A stretch of DNA of 64,000 nt from Arenibacter sp. P308M17. GTDB taxonomy: Bacteria; Bacteroidota; Bacteroidia; Flavobacteriales; Flavobacteriaceae. A model generated the notes under the pieces. It was not told where the DNA came from and did no database searches. It worked only from the letters and a program-made list of their open reading frames with translations. The position numbers were made by a program, and so were the translations under genes. Location: NCBI RefSeq assembly GCF_003426735.1, contig NZ_QVON01000008.1, forward strand, positions 1-64,000. The letters run 5' to 3'. Positions 8,954-18,342 of this stretch are shown here, piece by piece; within the stretch, counting starts at the first letter, position 1, and every line of letters starts with the position of its first letter.

Positions 8954-11077
8954 TTATTCCAGTGAGAAGGCAATGATCATGTTGCCTTTTTCGGTTCCCA
9001 ATTTTTCGCCACCACAGGCAATGGCTATAAACTGTTTACCGTTTACTTCATACATGGCGGGAGTTGCAAATGCAGGTGCTGGGAGTTTGTATTCCCAAAG
9101 TAACTTTCCATTCTTTTTATTAAAAGCTCTAAAGTATCCATCTTTTGTGGCACCGATAAATAAAAGTCCGTTTTCGGTAACTATGGCGCCTCCATAATTT
9201 TCAGAACCTGTTTGTGGAAATCCCTTTTCTTTTAGGCTCATAGTTTCCCCAAATGGAATGGACCAAATGTAATCTCCAGAATTTAAGTCTATGGCATGTA
9301 ATGTTCCCCATGGCGGTGAAATAGCCGGTAGTCCATTACTGTCCAGGAATTTTTTATATCCGGTGTGCTTATAAGTTGTTTCAATAGGTTTTACAACATT
9401 ATTAATTTCATCTTTTAGCATCTCTTCTCCATACAAAAACTGTAACAAAGCGTTCATTTCCGCTTTTTTAATTTGTGGAAAACCGGTCATCATTCCTTTT
9501 CCTTTTTTAATGGTCAGGGCAACCGCTTCTTTCCCATGGGTCCGTTTTAAGTCTATAAGGGATGGGTATCCACTAGCCACATCGCCCTTCATATCTTTTT
9601 GATGGCAGACAATGCAATATTTATTATAAGTATATTTCCCTAAAGCCATGTTAGTATCCAGTGTATCTTTTTTCATTTGAAGGAACCAGGCCATTTCATT
9701 GGAATTTACATATAAAATGCCTTCTTCTGGATCAGCAGCGGCACCGCCCCATTCTGCAGCCCCATCATATCCGGGAAGAAGTAGTACTGGATCCAAACTT
9801 GGGGGTGCATAGATTCTCTTGTCCGCATTATTGAACAGGGCTAATAATTCCTCTTTGTTTTCGGCGTAAGGACTAAGGTCTTTGTCGGTTAATAAATTGG
9901 ATTGTCTTGCAAAAGGCTTGGGCTTGGTGGGAAAAGGTTGTGTTGCCCACGTTTTTTCTCCTTCTAAAGTGGATGGGGGTACTGGTATTTCCTCAATATC
10001 AAACAAAGGCTCTCCTGTGGCCCTGTTGAAAAGAAATACAAATCCCTGTTTGGTCACCTGTGCTACTGCGGCAATTTTTTGCCCTTCCCTGTTAATGGTC
10101 AACAGGTTGGGAGGTGCCGGCGGATCTCTATCCCAAAGGTCATGGTGGGTGAATTGATAGTGCCATAGGAGCTTTCCTGTTTGCGCGTTCAGAGCCAATA
10201 AAGTATTGGCATAAAGATTACTCCCTTTTCTGTCGCCACCAAAAAAATCGGGCGCTGCGGATCCTGTTGGTACATACAGGATTCCGGTTTCCTCATCCAA
10301 GGCCATACCAGCCCAATTGTTAGCGGCGCCTACAATGTCGCTCTTATAGCTTTCCGGGTCTTCCCATGTTTCGTTACCAGACTCACCGGGATAGGGTATG
10401 GTATGGAAGACCCATTCCAACTGGCCCGTTATAACATTAAACGCCATAATATCTCCTGGGGCCGCTCCGCGACCTTCAGATAGCCGAATGGGCATTACAA
10501 TTAAATCTTTATAAACCGTTCCCGGAGTGTTGGAACTTACAAACTTATCTTTTGCACTAGAGGGCAATCCTGAGTGAAGGTCAACTTTACCATTTTCCCC
10601 GAAAGAAGAAATTGGCGTACCCGTTAAGGCATTCAAGGCAAAAAGGTGTGTTCCTTGGGTAAATAGAATACGTTTATCATCATTCTTTTCCCAATAGGCC
10701 ATTCCTCGGCTGGTAGCACGCTCTAGGTTTAAGGTATCCCCAAATCGCCATATTTCCTTGCCAGTACCCGCGTCCAGTGCTACTGCCCTTAAGGCTGCCG
10801 TAACCCCGTACAAAATAGTGTCCACTACTATTGGATTCATTTGCATTTGACCACTATCAGGAGCCGAATAGGACCAGGCCATCTTCAATTGGGTAACATT
10901 TTCTAGGGTTATTTGTGAAAGGGTGGAATAGTGGTTGCGGTCCGGCCCGCCTAAATAGGAGGACCAACCTCTGTATTTATTGGAGTCGGTTTTGGCGGAA
11001 TTATCAAGGTTACAACTTATTAAAAAAATTGCTGCAAAGGTTATTATTGATATATGCTTTGTGTTATTAAGCGACAT
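8954..11077 (-). CDS. PQQ-dependent dehydrogenase lipoprotein with an inserted cytochrome c domain
   Basis: A 707-residue periplasmic or membrane-anchored lipoprotein (lipobox LISC, Cys22) built on the eight-bladed quinoprotein propeller of PQQ alcohol/glucose dehydrogenases. W-motif-like repeats are visible (for example DAGTGKEIWRFGD, NAQTGKLLWHYQF, NKKNGKLLWEYKL). A single haem c motif CIVCH occurs at about residues 488-492, followed by a Met-rich stretch (KKGKGMMTGFP) that may supply the axial ligand. The cytochrome part thus sits inside the propeller sequence rather than at the end. The expected role is oxidation of a sugar or alcohol in the periplasm with electrons going to haem c and then to the respiratory chain. 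It is followed by an oxidoreductase gene at 29 bp and lies near a lactonase and an aldonate symporter. Confidence 0.86.
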   Translation of the reverse strand: MSLNNTKHISIITFAAIFLISCNLDNSAKTDSNKYRGWSSYLGGPDRNHYSTLSQITLENVTQLKMAWSYSAPDSGQMQMNPIVVDTILYGVTAALRAVALDAGTGKEIWRFGDTLNLERATSRGMAYWEKNDDKRILFTQGTHLFALNALTGTPISSFGENGKVDLHSGLPSSAKDKFVSSNTPGTVYKDLIVMPIRLSEGRGAAPGDIMAFNVITGQLEWVFHTIPYPGESGNETWEDPESYKSDIVGAANNWAGMALDEETGILYVPTGSAAPDFFGGDRKGSNLYANTLLALNAQTGKLLWHYQFTHHDLWDRDPPAPPNLLTINREGQKIAAVAQVTKQGFVFLFNRATGEPLFDIEEIPVPPSTLEGEKTWATQPFPTKPKPFARQSNLLTDKDLSPYAENKEELLALFNNADKRIYAPPSLDPVLLLPGYDGAAEWGGAAADPEEGILYVNSNEMAWFLQMKKDTLDTNMALGKYTYNKYCIVCHQKDMKGDVASGYPSLIDLKRTHGKEAVALTIKKGKGMMTGFPQIKKAEMNALLQFLYGEEMLKDEINNVVKPIETTYKHTGYKKFLDSNGLPAISPPWGTLHAIDLNSGDYIWSIPFGETMSLKEKGFPQTGSENYGGAIVTENGLLFIGATKDGYFRAFNKKNGKLLWEYKLPAPAFATPAMYEVNGKQFIAIACGGEKLGTEKGNMIIAFSLE

Positions 11078-11237
11078 CGTTGGTGGTTTAATCGCTTAAA
11101 TTAATTAATTTTTAATAACTAAGGGGCTATACTATGATCTTATATTTTTTGAAATCTTAACCATCCTTGTTTCCCAAATAGATTCAACATCTTAAATTGC
11201 CACTGTTCCGGGTTGCAGAAATAAAATGGGTGTTTAC

Positions 11238-11868
11238 TTATAACTTTTCCAAGGCTTTATTTAACATGGGAGCAATTAGTTCGTTAAGTTCTTTGTATCC
11301 ATCCTTATTATAATGAACGTCATTATCCCTCAAACCATTTTTAAGGTGGATGGCAATATATTTTTGGTAGATATCGTTAACAATTACGCCATTTTTTTTC
11401 ATTACGGTTTTTGCAATTTCATTGTATTTGGGTACATCTTCAAAAAATCTATCTGACTCATTAACCGGAACATAGGTAGTTGTTACAAATATCAATTTAG
11501 CTGGGGTATTAGCTTTAAGAATACGCTCCAACTCTTCCAAGTTTTGTCCATAGGCTTGTAGAAGATAGGTTATAGTACCCTTAATTTTATCCCTATTGCC
11601 ATAGATTCCACAACCCCTGGTTAAATTGAATAATATCCCAATCTTCCTTTCCAATCCAATCCTTGATTTTTTTCAATCTCGTTCCTGTATGTTGGGCATT
11701 TCCCGGATTGTGCAGTACTATCGCCTTAGTGGCTAGTGCTTCTTTTACCTTTGAAAAATAGCCCATGGAAATAGAGTCGCCTATGATTAATATTTTGGGC
11801 TCTTTAGGTTTGTATCCCAAGCAAAGAAAAATAAATATGGCTATAAGGAAGTAAAATTTGCTTTTCAT
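11238..11868 (-). pseudogene. Frameshifted SGNH/GDSL hydrolase lipase-like gene
   Basis: Two overlapping minus-strand frames together make one SGNH hydrolase. The first (from the ATG at 11868, 91 codons) has a signal-like N-terminus and block I with the nucleophile, IGDSISMG, then the FNQGLWNL block near its end. The second frame (ending at 11238) carries the middle of the fold (around TTTYVPVNESDRF) and the C-terminal DNDVHYNKDGY block with the catalytic Asp/His. The homology jumps frame at about 11600, near GGAATCTATGG, consistent with a single-base deletion. The protein as read would be inactive. A sequencing error is possible. In relatives these secreted esterases often act on carbohydrate esters. 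Confidence 0.75.
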
Positions 11869-12072
11869 TTTTAATTGTTATATAAGCGAAAAATAATTAA
11901 AAAATTTAGAAAGGGAATGGTCAGGCTGCCAAAATGCCCGTAATTTTTACTTATTGGGAACTGGGTTGGGCATTAACTGCGATGGTATAATTATCTATCA
12001 TTCACAATATTTTATGAATGTCTAAAGAAAATCACTACATTGTTCCAGCCAAAAAATCAACCACCAATAAAA

Positions 12073-13179
12073 ATGACAAACGAATCGACCAACCTTTCCA
12101 AAAGGCTATTTTCCCTGGACGTATTTCGCGGATTGACCATGTTTTTACTAATTGCCGAGGCAGCCGGTTTTCACGGTAGCTTCGGGGACTATACAGAAAA
12201 CAACAGTGTTTTGCATCCATTGGCGGAACAGTTGCACCATCATCCCTGGAACGGCTTGCGGTTCTGGGACCTAATACAACCTTTTTTTATGTTCATAGTG
12301 GGGGTAGCCATGCCATTTTCGTTAAGAAAACGCTTAGCTACCGGAACAAGAAAGTCGGTAACCAAACATATCCTTAGAAGATGTTTTTTGCTTTTTAGTT
12401 TCGGTGTATTGTTACACTGTGTGTACAGTCAGGCATTGGTTTGGGAACTTTGGAATGTGTTGGTGCAATTGGCCTTTACCATTCTTATTGCCTATGCTAT
12501 AATGAATCTTCCCCACCGTACACAGATTCTAACTTGCTTTGGAATTTTGATACTTACCGAAATTCTTTATCGGGGGTATAACCCACAGGACCCCTATAAT
12601 CAAGGCCAGAGTTTTGGGTCTTGGGTAGATATGTTGGTAATGGGTAAAATTAACGGTGGGGGATGGGTGTTCATCAACTTTTTACCAACCGCGGTCCACA
12701 CGGTAATGGGTGTAATTTGCGGGCAATTATTGCTTACCAACAGAACCGCAAAAGAGAAATTGAATTCCCTATTAATGTGGGGAGCTGCTTTGCTTCTCTT
12801 GGGTTATGGGATGGATCTTCTGGGAGTAACACCTATTATTAAACGAATAGCAACTACCTCGTTTACATTGGCATCGGGGGGATGGGCCCTGCTGGCCCTG
12901 GCCTTGTTTTATTGGTGGATAGATATCAAAGATCATAAGAATAAATGGCTGAATATTTTTGCCGTTGTCGGGACCAATTCCATATTTATTTATTTGTTTG
13001 CCGAAACCGTAGGGTCACAATGGTTTAGGAGCTTTGGTCTTATATTTACCAAGGGAATATTGGCCCCCTTAGGGGTACAGGAAGGATTAATATTGGTCCT
13101 AAATTCTTTGGTTGTACTCTTTATGTTTTGGTATATTACCTACTTTTTGGATCAGAAAAAAGTTTACTTTAAGATATAG
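12073..13179 (+). CDS. Heparan-alpha-glucosaminide N-acetyltransferase-like membrane protein (DUF5009/DUF1624 type)
   Basis: A 368-residue inner-membrane protein with about ten membrane segments. The opening RLFSLDVFRGLTMFLLIAEAAG is the hallmark SLDVFRGLT motif of this acyltransferase-like family, and the following histidine-rich loop (LHPLAEQLHHHPWNG) and FWDLIQPFFMFIVGVAMPFSL are also typical. Human HGSNAT, a distant relative, transfers acetyl groups across a membrane to sugars; in Bacteroidota these proteins are linked to carbohydrate or envelope modification, but the substrate is unknown. I start it at the ATG at 12073; the open frame also permits a TTG start at 12040, which would add a polar 11-residue stretch not seen in the family. 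Confidence 0.8.
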   Translation: MTNESTNLSKRLFSLDVFRGLTMFLLIAEAAGFHGSFGDYTENNSVLHPLAEQLHHHPWNGLRFWDLIQPFFMFIVGVAMPFSLRKRLATGTRKSVTKHILRRCFLLFSFGVLLHCVYSQALVWELWNVLVQLAFTILIAYAIMNLPHRTQILTCFGILILTEILYRGYNPQDPYNQGQSFGSWVDMLVMGKINGGGWVFINFLPTAVHTVMGVICGQLLLTNRTAKEKLNSLLMWGAALLLLGYGMDLLGVTPIIKRIATTSFTLASGGWALLALALFYWWIDIKDHKNKWLNIFAVVGTNSIFIYLFAETVGSQWFRSFGLIFTKGILAPLGVQEGLILVLNSLVVLFMFWYITYFLDQKKVYFKI

Positions 13180-13367
13180 AAGTGTAATACCAATTTTTTA
13201 TTGAGTACATAGTATTGAGAACAGGGAGATAAATTGGTCTTCAGTTGGCAGCTTTAAAATTCAAGGTTTCAGGTTCAAAGTTATCAATTCTAAATCTAAC
13301 ATCTAATATCAAGCATCTAAAGTCTATTAATCCAGCAATCGAATAGTTATTCACGCTTAACATAACA

Positions 13368-14996
13368 TTAGTTAAGAATGTTGGTATATTTCGTATTGTC
13401 TTTCAATAGTACGGTAGCGGCCATAATGGCCTCGTCATTTTGTAAATGATAATCATAAAGACCTTCTCTGTAGAAATAGCGTTTAAGGATTTCATCCTCC
13501 AAATTCTTTTGGATTTCTGCCTGGTATTTATCCAATGCCATCAGTTTGTTTTTATCCATCTCCAACATAAGTGCTTTATACTGTTCCGTAACCTCATTGC
13601 CATAAATACTGCTTTCCTCTTCCGACATGGCCTCTTTTAATGCTTTTTCGGCCTTGGTCTCAAAATCAAAATTGCTTTTGGAGACAAAATTTTTGAAAGA
13701 TACAAAATCGCTATCCTTATAATGGAAGTCCAATACATTTTCCACTTTGTTATTATAATAGAAATCGGTGGCGTAGTCGAAAATAACATTGCCCGACAAT
13801 AGGGCCTGGGTAAGGGGATTTGTTTTGGCCTCAACAATTTCTATATCGGGCAGAACACCGCCACCATCTTGGACTTTTCGCCCGTTTCTGGTTTTAAAAT
13901 CTCTGTACTGGGTATTTTTAACGGCATTTCCATTCTCATCCCTATTCCAATAATCCAAGGATTGTATGCACCTACCCGAAGCGGTATAATATCTGGAGAT
14001 AGTGACCTTTAATTGGGTGCCATAGGTAAGTTTTAAAGGGCGTTGTACCAATCCCTTGCCAAAACTCCTGGCACCTACTATAACGGCACGGTCCAGATCC
14101 TGGAGACTTCCCGAGACAATTTCGCTGGCCGATGCACTTCTACCATTGACCAATACAACCAACGGTATTTCCGTATCTACGGGTTGGTTGGTGGTTTTAT
14201 ATTCCCTGTTGAATTTCTTTACCTTGGACTTGGTGGTTACCACAAGTTCTCCCTTTGGAATAAAAAGATTGGTTACATTGATGGCCTCGGTCAGTAGACC
14301 ACCGGGGTTGTCCCTTAGGTCCAAAATAATTTTTTTGGCACCATCATTTTTTAGGTCGAGCAGTGCTTTCTTGGTTTGTTCCGAAGCTTTTTTATTGAAT
14401 TTGGACAAAACTATATAGCCGGTATTCTCCTTTATCATTTTATAATAGGGAACGGCATCGACTTCTATAGATTCCCTGTTTACTGTTGTGGATCTGGTTT
14501 CTCCCTGCCTCCTATAGGTAATGCTTACACTGGTATTATTGGCTCCTTTTAAAAGTTCGTCGGCGTCATCCTTAACGTCCGCAATGGCAATATCACCAAT
14601 CTTAATAATTTCATCCCCTGCTTTGAGGCCTGCCTTATCTGCCGGATAACCTTTATAGGGTTCAACGATAACCACTTTGTCCTTATAACTCCGGACCACC
14701 GCCCCAATACCTGAATATTCGCCTGCATTATTTATTTTAAAGGACTCAACATCTTGTTCATTAAGGAATTTGGTATACGGATCCAGATCTTGCAACATAT
14801 TCTTAATGGCCGTATCCATTAATTCCGCAGGATTGGTTTCATCCACATAATTCATGTTCAATTCTTTGAACAGGGTGGTAAAAATTTCGATCTGTTTGGC
14901 AATCTCAAAAAAATCGCTCTTAAAACTACTTCCTGCAATTAGCAAGATGATGGCGATAATGGGAATAAGCAACCGCCTTTTTAATATTTTTTTCAT
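13368..14996 (-). CDS. S41 family C-terminal processing protease (CtpA-like)
   Basis: A 542-residue periplasmic serine protease with an N-terminal signal/anchor segment (LLIPIIAIILLIAGSSF). A PDZ domain spans about residues 85-175 (GIGAVVRSYKDKVVIVEPY through GDEIIKIGDIAI). The S41 catalytic part follows, with the nucleophile in NGRSASASEIVSGSLQD and the general-base Lys in SFGKGLVQR. It is followed by a long C-terminal tail of ~180 residues of helical, charged sequence. These enzymes trim C-termini of envelope proteins and regulate peptidoglycan hydrolases. It lies directly downstream of rnpA on the same strand, an order common in flavobacteria as far as I know. The 13180-13367 gap before the next gene contains only short TCTAA-type direct repeats. 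Confidence 0.9.
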   Translation of the reverse strand: MKKILKRRLLIPIIAIILLIAGSSFKSDFFEIAKQIEIFTTLFKELNMNYVDETNPAELMDTAIKNMLQDLDPYTKFLNEQDVESFKINNAGEYSGIGAVVRSYKDKVVIVEPYKGYPADKAGLKAGDEIIKIGDIAIADVKDDADELLKGANNTSVSITYRRQGETRSTTVNRESIEVDAVPYYKMIKENTGYIVLSKFNKKASEQTKKALLDLKNDGAKKIILDLRDNPGGLLTEAINVTNLFIPKGELVVTTKSKVKKFNREYKTTNQPVDTEIPLVVLVNGRSASASEIVSGSLQDLDRAVIVGARSFGKGLVQRPLKLTYGTQLKVTISRYYTASGRCIQSLDYWNRDENGNAVKNTQYRDFKTRNGRKVQDGGGVLPDIEIVEAKTNPLTQALLSGNVIFDYATDFYYNNKVENVLDFHYKDSDFVSFKNFVSKSNFDFETKAEKALKEAMSEEESSIYGNEVTEQYKALMLEMDKNKLMALDKYQAEIQKNLEDEILKRYFYREGLYDYHLQNDEAIMAATVLLKDNTKYTNILN

Positions 14997-15155
14997 TCGA
15001 ATAAAAATATGCTAAATGATTTATTTTTAGTATAATAATTTACAAAAACGCGCAAGCGTCTAAGGTCTCTGCTTTATTCATGTCCTTTTGTGGAGCAATT
15101 ACCATAATCAAACTAAATCCCTCAATGAGGGTTTCACACGTTTAAATTATAGTAA

Positions 15156-16040
15156 TTATTTGTTGCCCTTTGCAATTTTATCTACAAATTTCCGCATTAA
15201 GGGAATCATGGTATCCGTTATTTTGGATTGCGAGGGCATCTCCTTACCAAGGTATAAAAACATAAACGCAAAGTTATCTTCTATGTTGTTAAAAATTAGG
15301 TGTTTGTTCAACCTATAGCTTTCCCGCATCAATCTCTTGATACGATTTCTTTTTACGGCACTCTTAAAATTTCTTTTGGATGCGGTTACCCCTATTTTAC
15401 ATTTGGAACCATCTTCAAAGCTGGTTTTTAGATAAACAAGTTTTAATGGATAATGGGTAATAGCGATCCCTTCCGCAAACAACTGTTCAATGAGTTTTTT
15501 GCTCTTTAGTTTTTCTTTTTTTGGGAAATTAAAGTCGTTATGGACCTTAATTGAATTGTCCCCAGAGGTCCCGGTAGCTATCGGGATTAAGGGTGTCGTT
15601 TTTTGCTTTTTGGATGGCCCTTCCCGGAGTAGTACAGTATTTGGTTTAATTTTATTGGTAGAGCTAAGATTTTTAGCTTTTGTGTACTCCTTCACTTTTT
15701 TTTCAAGGGCTATCATAACACCGGAGATGTTCTCTTTTATTTCGCTATCCGTAAAGCGAATAAATTCAACTCCATATGTCTCCAACAGGCCCTGCCCTTT
15801 TGCATCTTGATCATATTTGTAGTCGTGCAGGGAACCATCGATTTCTATAATTAGGCCAATTTCATAACAATAAAAATCCACAATAAAATCCAGTAGTGGA
15901 ACTTGCCTATGAAACTCTACTCCCAATCCACTTTGTTTGATTTTTTGCCAGAGCAGGACTTCCGCCAGAGTACTGTTTTTTCGGAGTTGCCGAGCAAATT
16001 CCTTTAAAAGGGGGTTATATGGAATAATTTTGTTTTTCAA
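15156..16040 (-). CDS. rnpA: Fusion of a DUF559 endonuclease-like domain with the RNase P protein RnpA
   Basis: A 294-codon frame with two unrelated parts. Residues ~1-120 are a DUF559 (Vsr/restriction-endonuclease-like) domain: LRKNSTLAEVLLWQKIKQ, then LDFIVDFYCYEIGLIIEIDGSLH with the Asp and Glu-x-Asp of the active site, and GVEFIRFTDSEI. Residues ~175-294 are the RNase P protein, with KKEKLKSKKLIEQLFAEG at its start and the RNA-binding signature KRNRIKRLMRESYR. RnpA helps RNase P RNA mature tRNA 5' ends and is essential. The linker (~residues 121-170) is translated from an intergenic-type repeat (15557-15596). No separate ATG start for rnpA is visible; an ATT is at the likely old start. 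The fusion therefore seems to come from insertion of a DUF559 cassette in frame in front of rnpA. Whether internal initiation yields a free RnpA is unknown. Confidence 0.82.
   Translation of the reverse strand: MKNKIIPYNPLLKEFARQLRKNSTLAEVLLWQKIKQSGLGVEFHRQVPLLDFIVDFYCYEIGLIIEIDGSLHDYKYDQDAKGQGLLETYGVEFIRFTDSEIKENISGVMIALEKKVKEYTKAKNLSSTNKIKPNTVLLREGPSKKQKTTPLIPIATGTSGDNSIKVHNDFNFPKKEKLKSKKLIEQLFAEGIAITHYPLKLVYLKTSFEDGSKCKIGVTASKRNFKSAVKRNRIKRLMRESYRLNKHLIFNNIEDNFAFMFLYLGKEMPSQSKITDTMIPLMRKFVDKIAKGNK
15557..15596. repeat. Intergenic repeat copy embedded in the DUF559-rnpA linker
   Basis: The segment starts with TGTCCCC and ends with AGGGTGT, the same ends as the reverse complement of the repeats at 16076-16101 and 16165-16190. 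In the middle it holds the palindrome TCCCGGTAGCTATCGGGA. A related palindrome (CCCGAT-CGTT-ATCGGG) occurs at 27718-27733. Here the repeat is translated in frame. Confidence 0.6.
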
Positions 16041-16391
16041 AAATTAAGCAATCTATTTATCGATATTGTTTTTATACCCCTAAGGCCCCCTCAAGGGGAC
16101 ATTCCATAAAGATACTATTGTTTTTTCAAAGAATGGAAAATCAAGTGATAGACCTACGTTTTACACCCCTAAGGTCCCCTCAAGGGGACAATTTATGGCC
16201 GGTATACCAAGGTTAGTGATGTTATTTAATCAATAGAAATCCCCGAGACAGAGCCTCGGGTGCAGTACACGATGCACAACATTGGATTATTTTGTCTTGT
16301 ATCTTGGTTCTTGTAGCGTAGCGGTCTTGATTCTGATACCTCGTACGCTCTGCGTCGAGCTAATTCATTTGTTGTAGACAATATTCAAAAA
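16041..16391. repeat. Gene-free region with two copies of a CCCCTCAAGGGG hairpin repeat
   Basis: No gene is seen. ACCCCTAAGGYCCCCTCAAGGGGACA occurs in direct orientation at 16076-16101 and 16165-16190, 89 bp apart with one mismatch; its core is a CCCC/GGGG hairpin. A further hairpin CCCGAG/CTCGGG lies at 16242-16260. The region upstream of the DUF559-rnpA frame must also hold that gene's promoter. Confidence 0.6.
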
Positions 16392-18260
16392 TTAAGGAGT
16401 CCCCTGCCAGACATTGTTTGCTTCATTTATATCTGCCATTAGTTGGGATGGGTCCAAAACAACGGCCTTAACCTCATTGAGCGGTTTATTCAGGCTAAAG
16501 TCATAGTTGGAATATGCCCAGGGCCAATCTTCTAATACGGTTCTTTTAAAATTGGGATAAGGATTTTCTTTTTCTCCACGCATCATACGCAAGGGAGTGT
16601 AAAATGTTTCTTGGGTACCGTCATGGTAAAGTACCAAAATATCTATGGGCATGGGCATAAGGCCAATTCGTTCCAAGCGTACCGTGGTTTTTTGTCCATC
16701 TGCCTCTACCGTCTTAATTCCGTAGTCTATAGTGTTTGTAGTTTGCGTCCAATCGGTAAGGTACCAATCTAACTCCATACCTGAAACCTTTTCGGCGGTT
16801 CTTTTTATATCGTTTGGGGTTGGATGTTTAAATTTAAAATCTTCATAATATTTTCTCAGGGTTTCCATAAGCTTATCCTGACCTATGATATAGCCCAATT
16901 GGGACAGGAAGATAGCCCCTTTGCTATAAGCGGCAATCCCATAGGCAAAATTTAGACCATATCTATCGGAATGTGTCGTTTGGGGCTGTTCTTTCCCTGA
17001 AGCCACCAAATTATAATACCCTTCATAGGAACTGGCGAAGGGATTCTCCTTTTTTTGGTCCATAATCTGGTCCATACATAAACTGGAAATAAACGTGGTA
17101 AAGCCTTCATCCATCCATTCGTGTTTGGATTCGTTGCTCGCCAATACATGTTGAAACCAGGAATGTGCCATTTCATGGACCATGACACCTACCAGGCTTC
17201 CAAAGTTTCTACCGCCTGTAATCAAGGTGCTCATGGCATATTCCATGCCACCATCGCCTCCTTGTATCACAGAGTATTGTTCATAGGGATATTCGCCTAT
17301 ATTCTTATTAAAAAATTGCATGGCCTCGGCCGTTTTTGACTGAAGTTTTTTCCAATTTTCTATAATTTCCTTGTCGTTTTTGTATAAAAAATGGAGCATT
17401 GGTCCATTTTCTACCTTTAAGGTATCGTGAATGTAGTCCGGATCGGCAGCCCACATAAAATCGTGGACCATTGGGGCCTTGAAATGCCAAGTAAGGGTTT
17501 TGCCCTTGGTCTTTTTTATTTTTGACCCCGGTGTTTCATAACCATGGCCTATCTCTTCCGGATTTTGTAAATATCCCGTACCTCCAACTACATAATTCTT
17601 GTCCAAGGTCAGCTTAACATCAAAATTGCCCCATACTCCATGAAATTCGCGGGCAATATAGGGATCGGCATGCCAACCTTCAAAATCGTATTCCGCTAAT
17701 TTTGGGTACCATTGACTCATGGATAGTGCTACCCCTTCACTGCTGTTTCTACCACTTCGCCTTATTTGTAACGGTATTTGCCCATTAAAGGTCATGTCAA
17801 AAGTAGTTTTCCCACCGGAGGGAATAGGTTTGTTCAACTCGACAACCAAAATGGTTCCTTCTTCCACATAGGAAACGGCCTGGTTGTCCTGGGTTAGGGA
17901 AGTAACCCGGAGATATCCTATTTCTTCAGGACCAAGGCTTGCAATCCTACTTTTCCCGTCTGTCATCATCCTGCCATCCGGATCGGCAATGCTTTGCAAA
18001 CGCATATCCATTTCACTGCCAGGTTGAAAGGCATTGAAATAAAGATGATAGAATACTCTACTAAGTTCATCGGGGGAGTTATTGGTATAGACCAATTTTT
18101 GGGTTCCGTTGTATAAATATTTTTCAACGTCCACGTTTACCTCCATGGAATAATCCACATTCTGTTGCCAATAGGAAGTATTGTTTTGCGCTTTCAATGG
18201 TGCTGATACGCTATGAATGGCAATCATTAAACCAAAAAAAAGTACTTTATTATATCCCAT
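16392..18260 (-). CDS. M1 family metallopeptidase (aminopeptidase N-like), secreted
   Basis: A 622-residue protein with an N-terminal signal peptide (residues ~1-24, ending APLKAQ). The M1 family zinc site is complete: HEMAH at about residues 362-366 followed after 18 residues by the third ligand Glu385 in WMDEGFTT. The exopeptidase motif appears as GGMEYAMST rather than the common GxMEN, which is frequent in this secreted bacterial subgroup. A Tyr further on (YGIAAYSKGA) is probably the transition-state-stabilising tyrosine. It should release N-terminal residues from peptides in the periplasm or outside. It stands alone on its strand, 82 bp from the S8 peptidase gene upstream. Confidence 0.9.
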   Translation of the reverse strand: MGYNKVLFFGLMIAIHSVSAPLKAQNNTSYWQQNVDYSMEVNVDVEKYLYNGTQKLVYTNNSPDELSRVFYHLYFNAFQPGSEMDMRLQSIADPDGRMMTDGKSRIASLGPEEIGYLRVTSLTQDNQAVSYVEEGTILVVELNKPIPSGGKTTFDMTFNGQIPLQIRRSGRNSSEGVALSMSQWYPKLAEYDFEGWHADPYIAREFHGVWGNFDVKLTLDKNYVVGGTGYLQNPEEIGHGYETPGSKIKKTKGKTLTWHFKAPMVHDFMWAADPDYIHDTLKVENGPMLHFLYKNDKEIIENWKKLQSKTAEAMQFFNKNIGEYPYEQYSVIQGGDGGMEYAMSTLITGGRNFGSLVGVMVHEMAHSWFQHVLASNESKHEWMDEGFTTFISSLCMDQIMDQKKENPFASSYEGYYNLVASGKEQPQTTHSDRYGLNFAYGIAAYSKGAIFLSQLGYIIGQDKLMETLRKYYEDFKFKHPTPNDIKRTAEKVSGMELDWYLTDWTQTTNTIDYGIKTVEADGQKTTVRLERIGLMPMPIDILVLYHDGTQETFYTPLRMMRGEKENPYPNFKRTVLEDWPWAYSNYDFSLNKPLNEVKAVVLDPSQLMADINEANNVWQGTP

Positions 18261-18342
18261 GCCTAAATTTGTTTAGTCTATTTTTTAAAGATCAAAGGGG
18301 GGAGTCTATGCTTTTAAGTTACCCCCTTGGGTTAATTATCCG

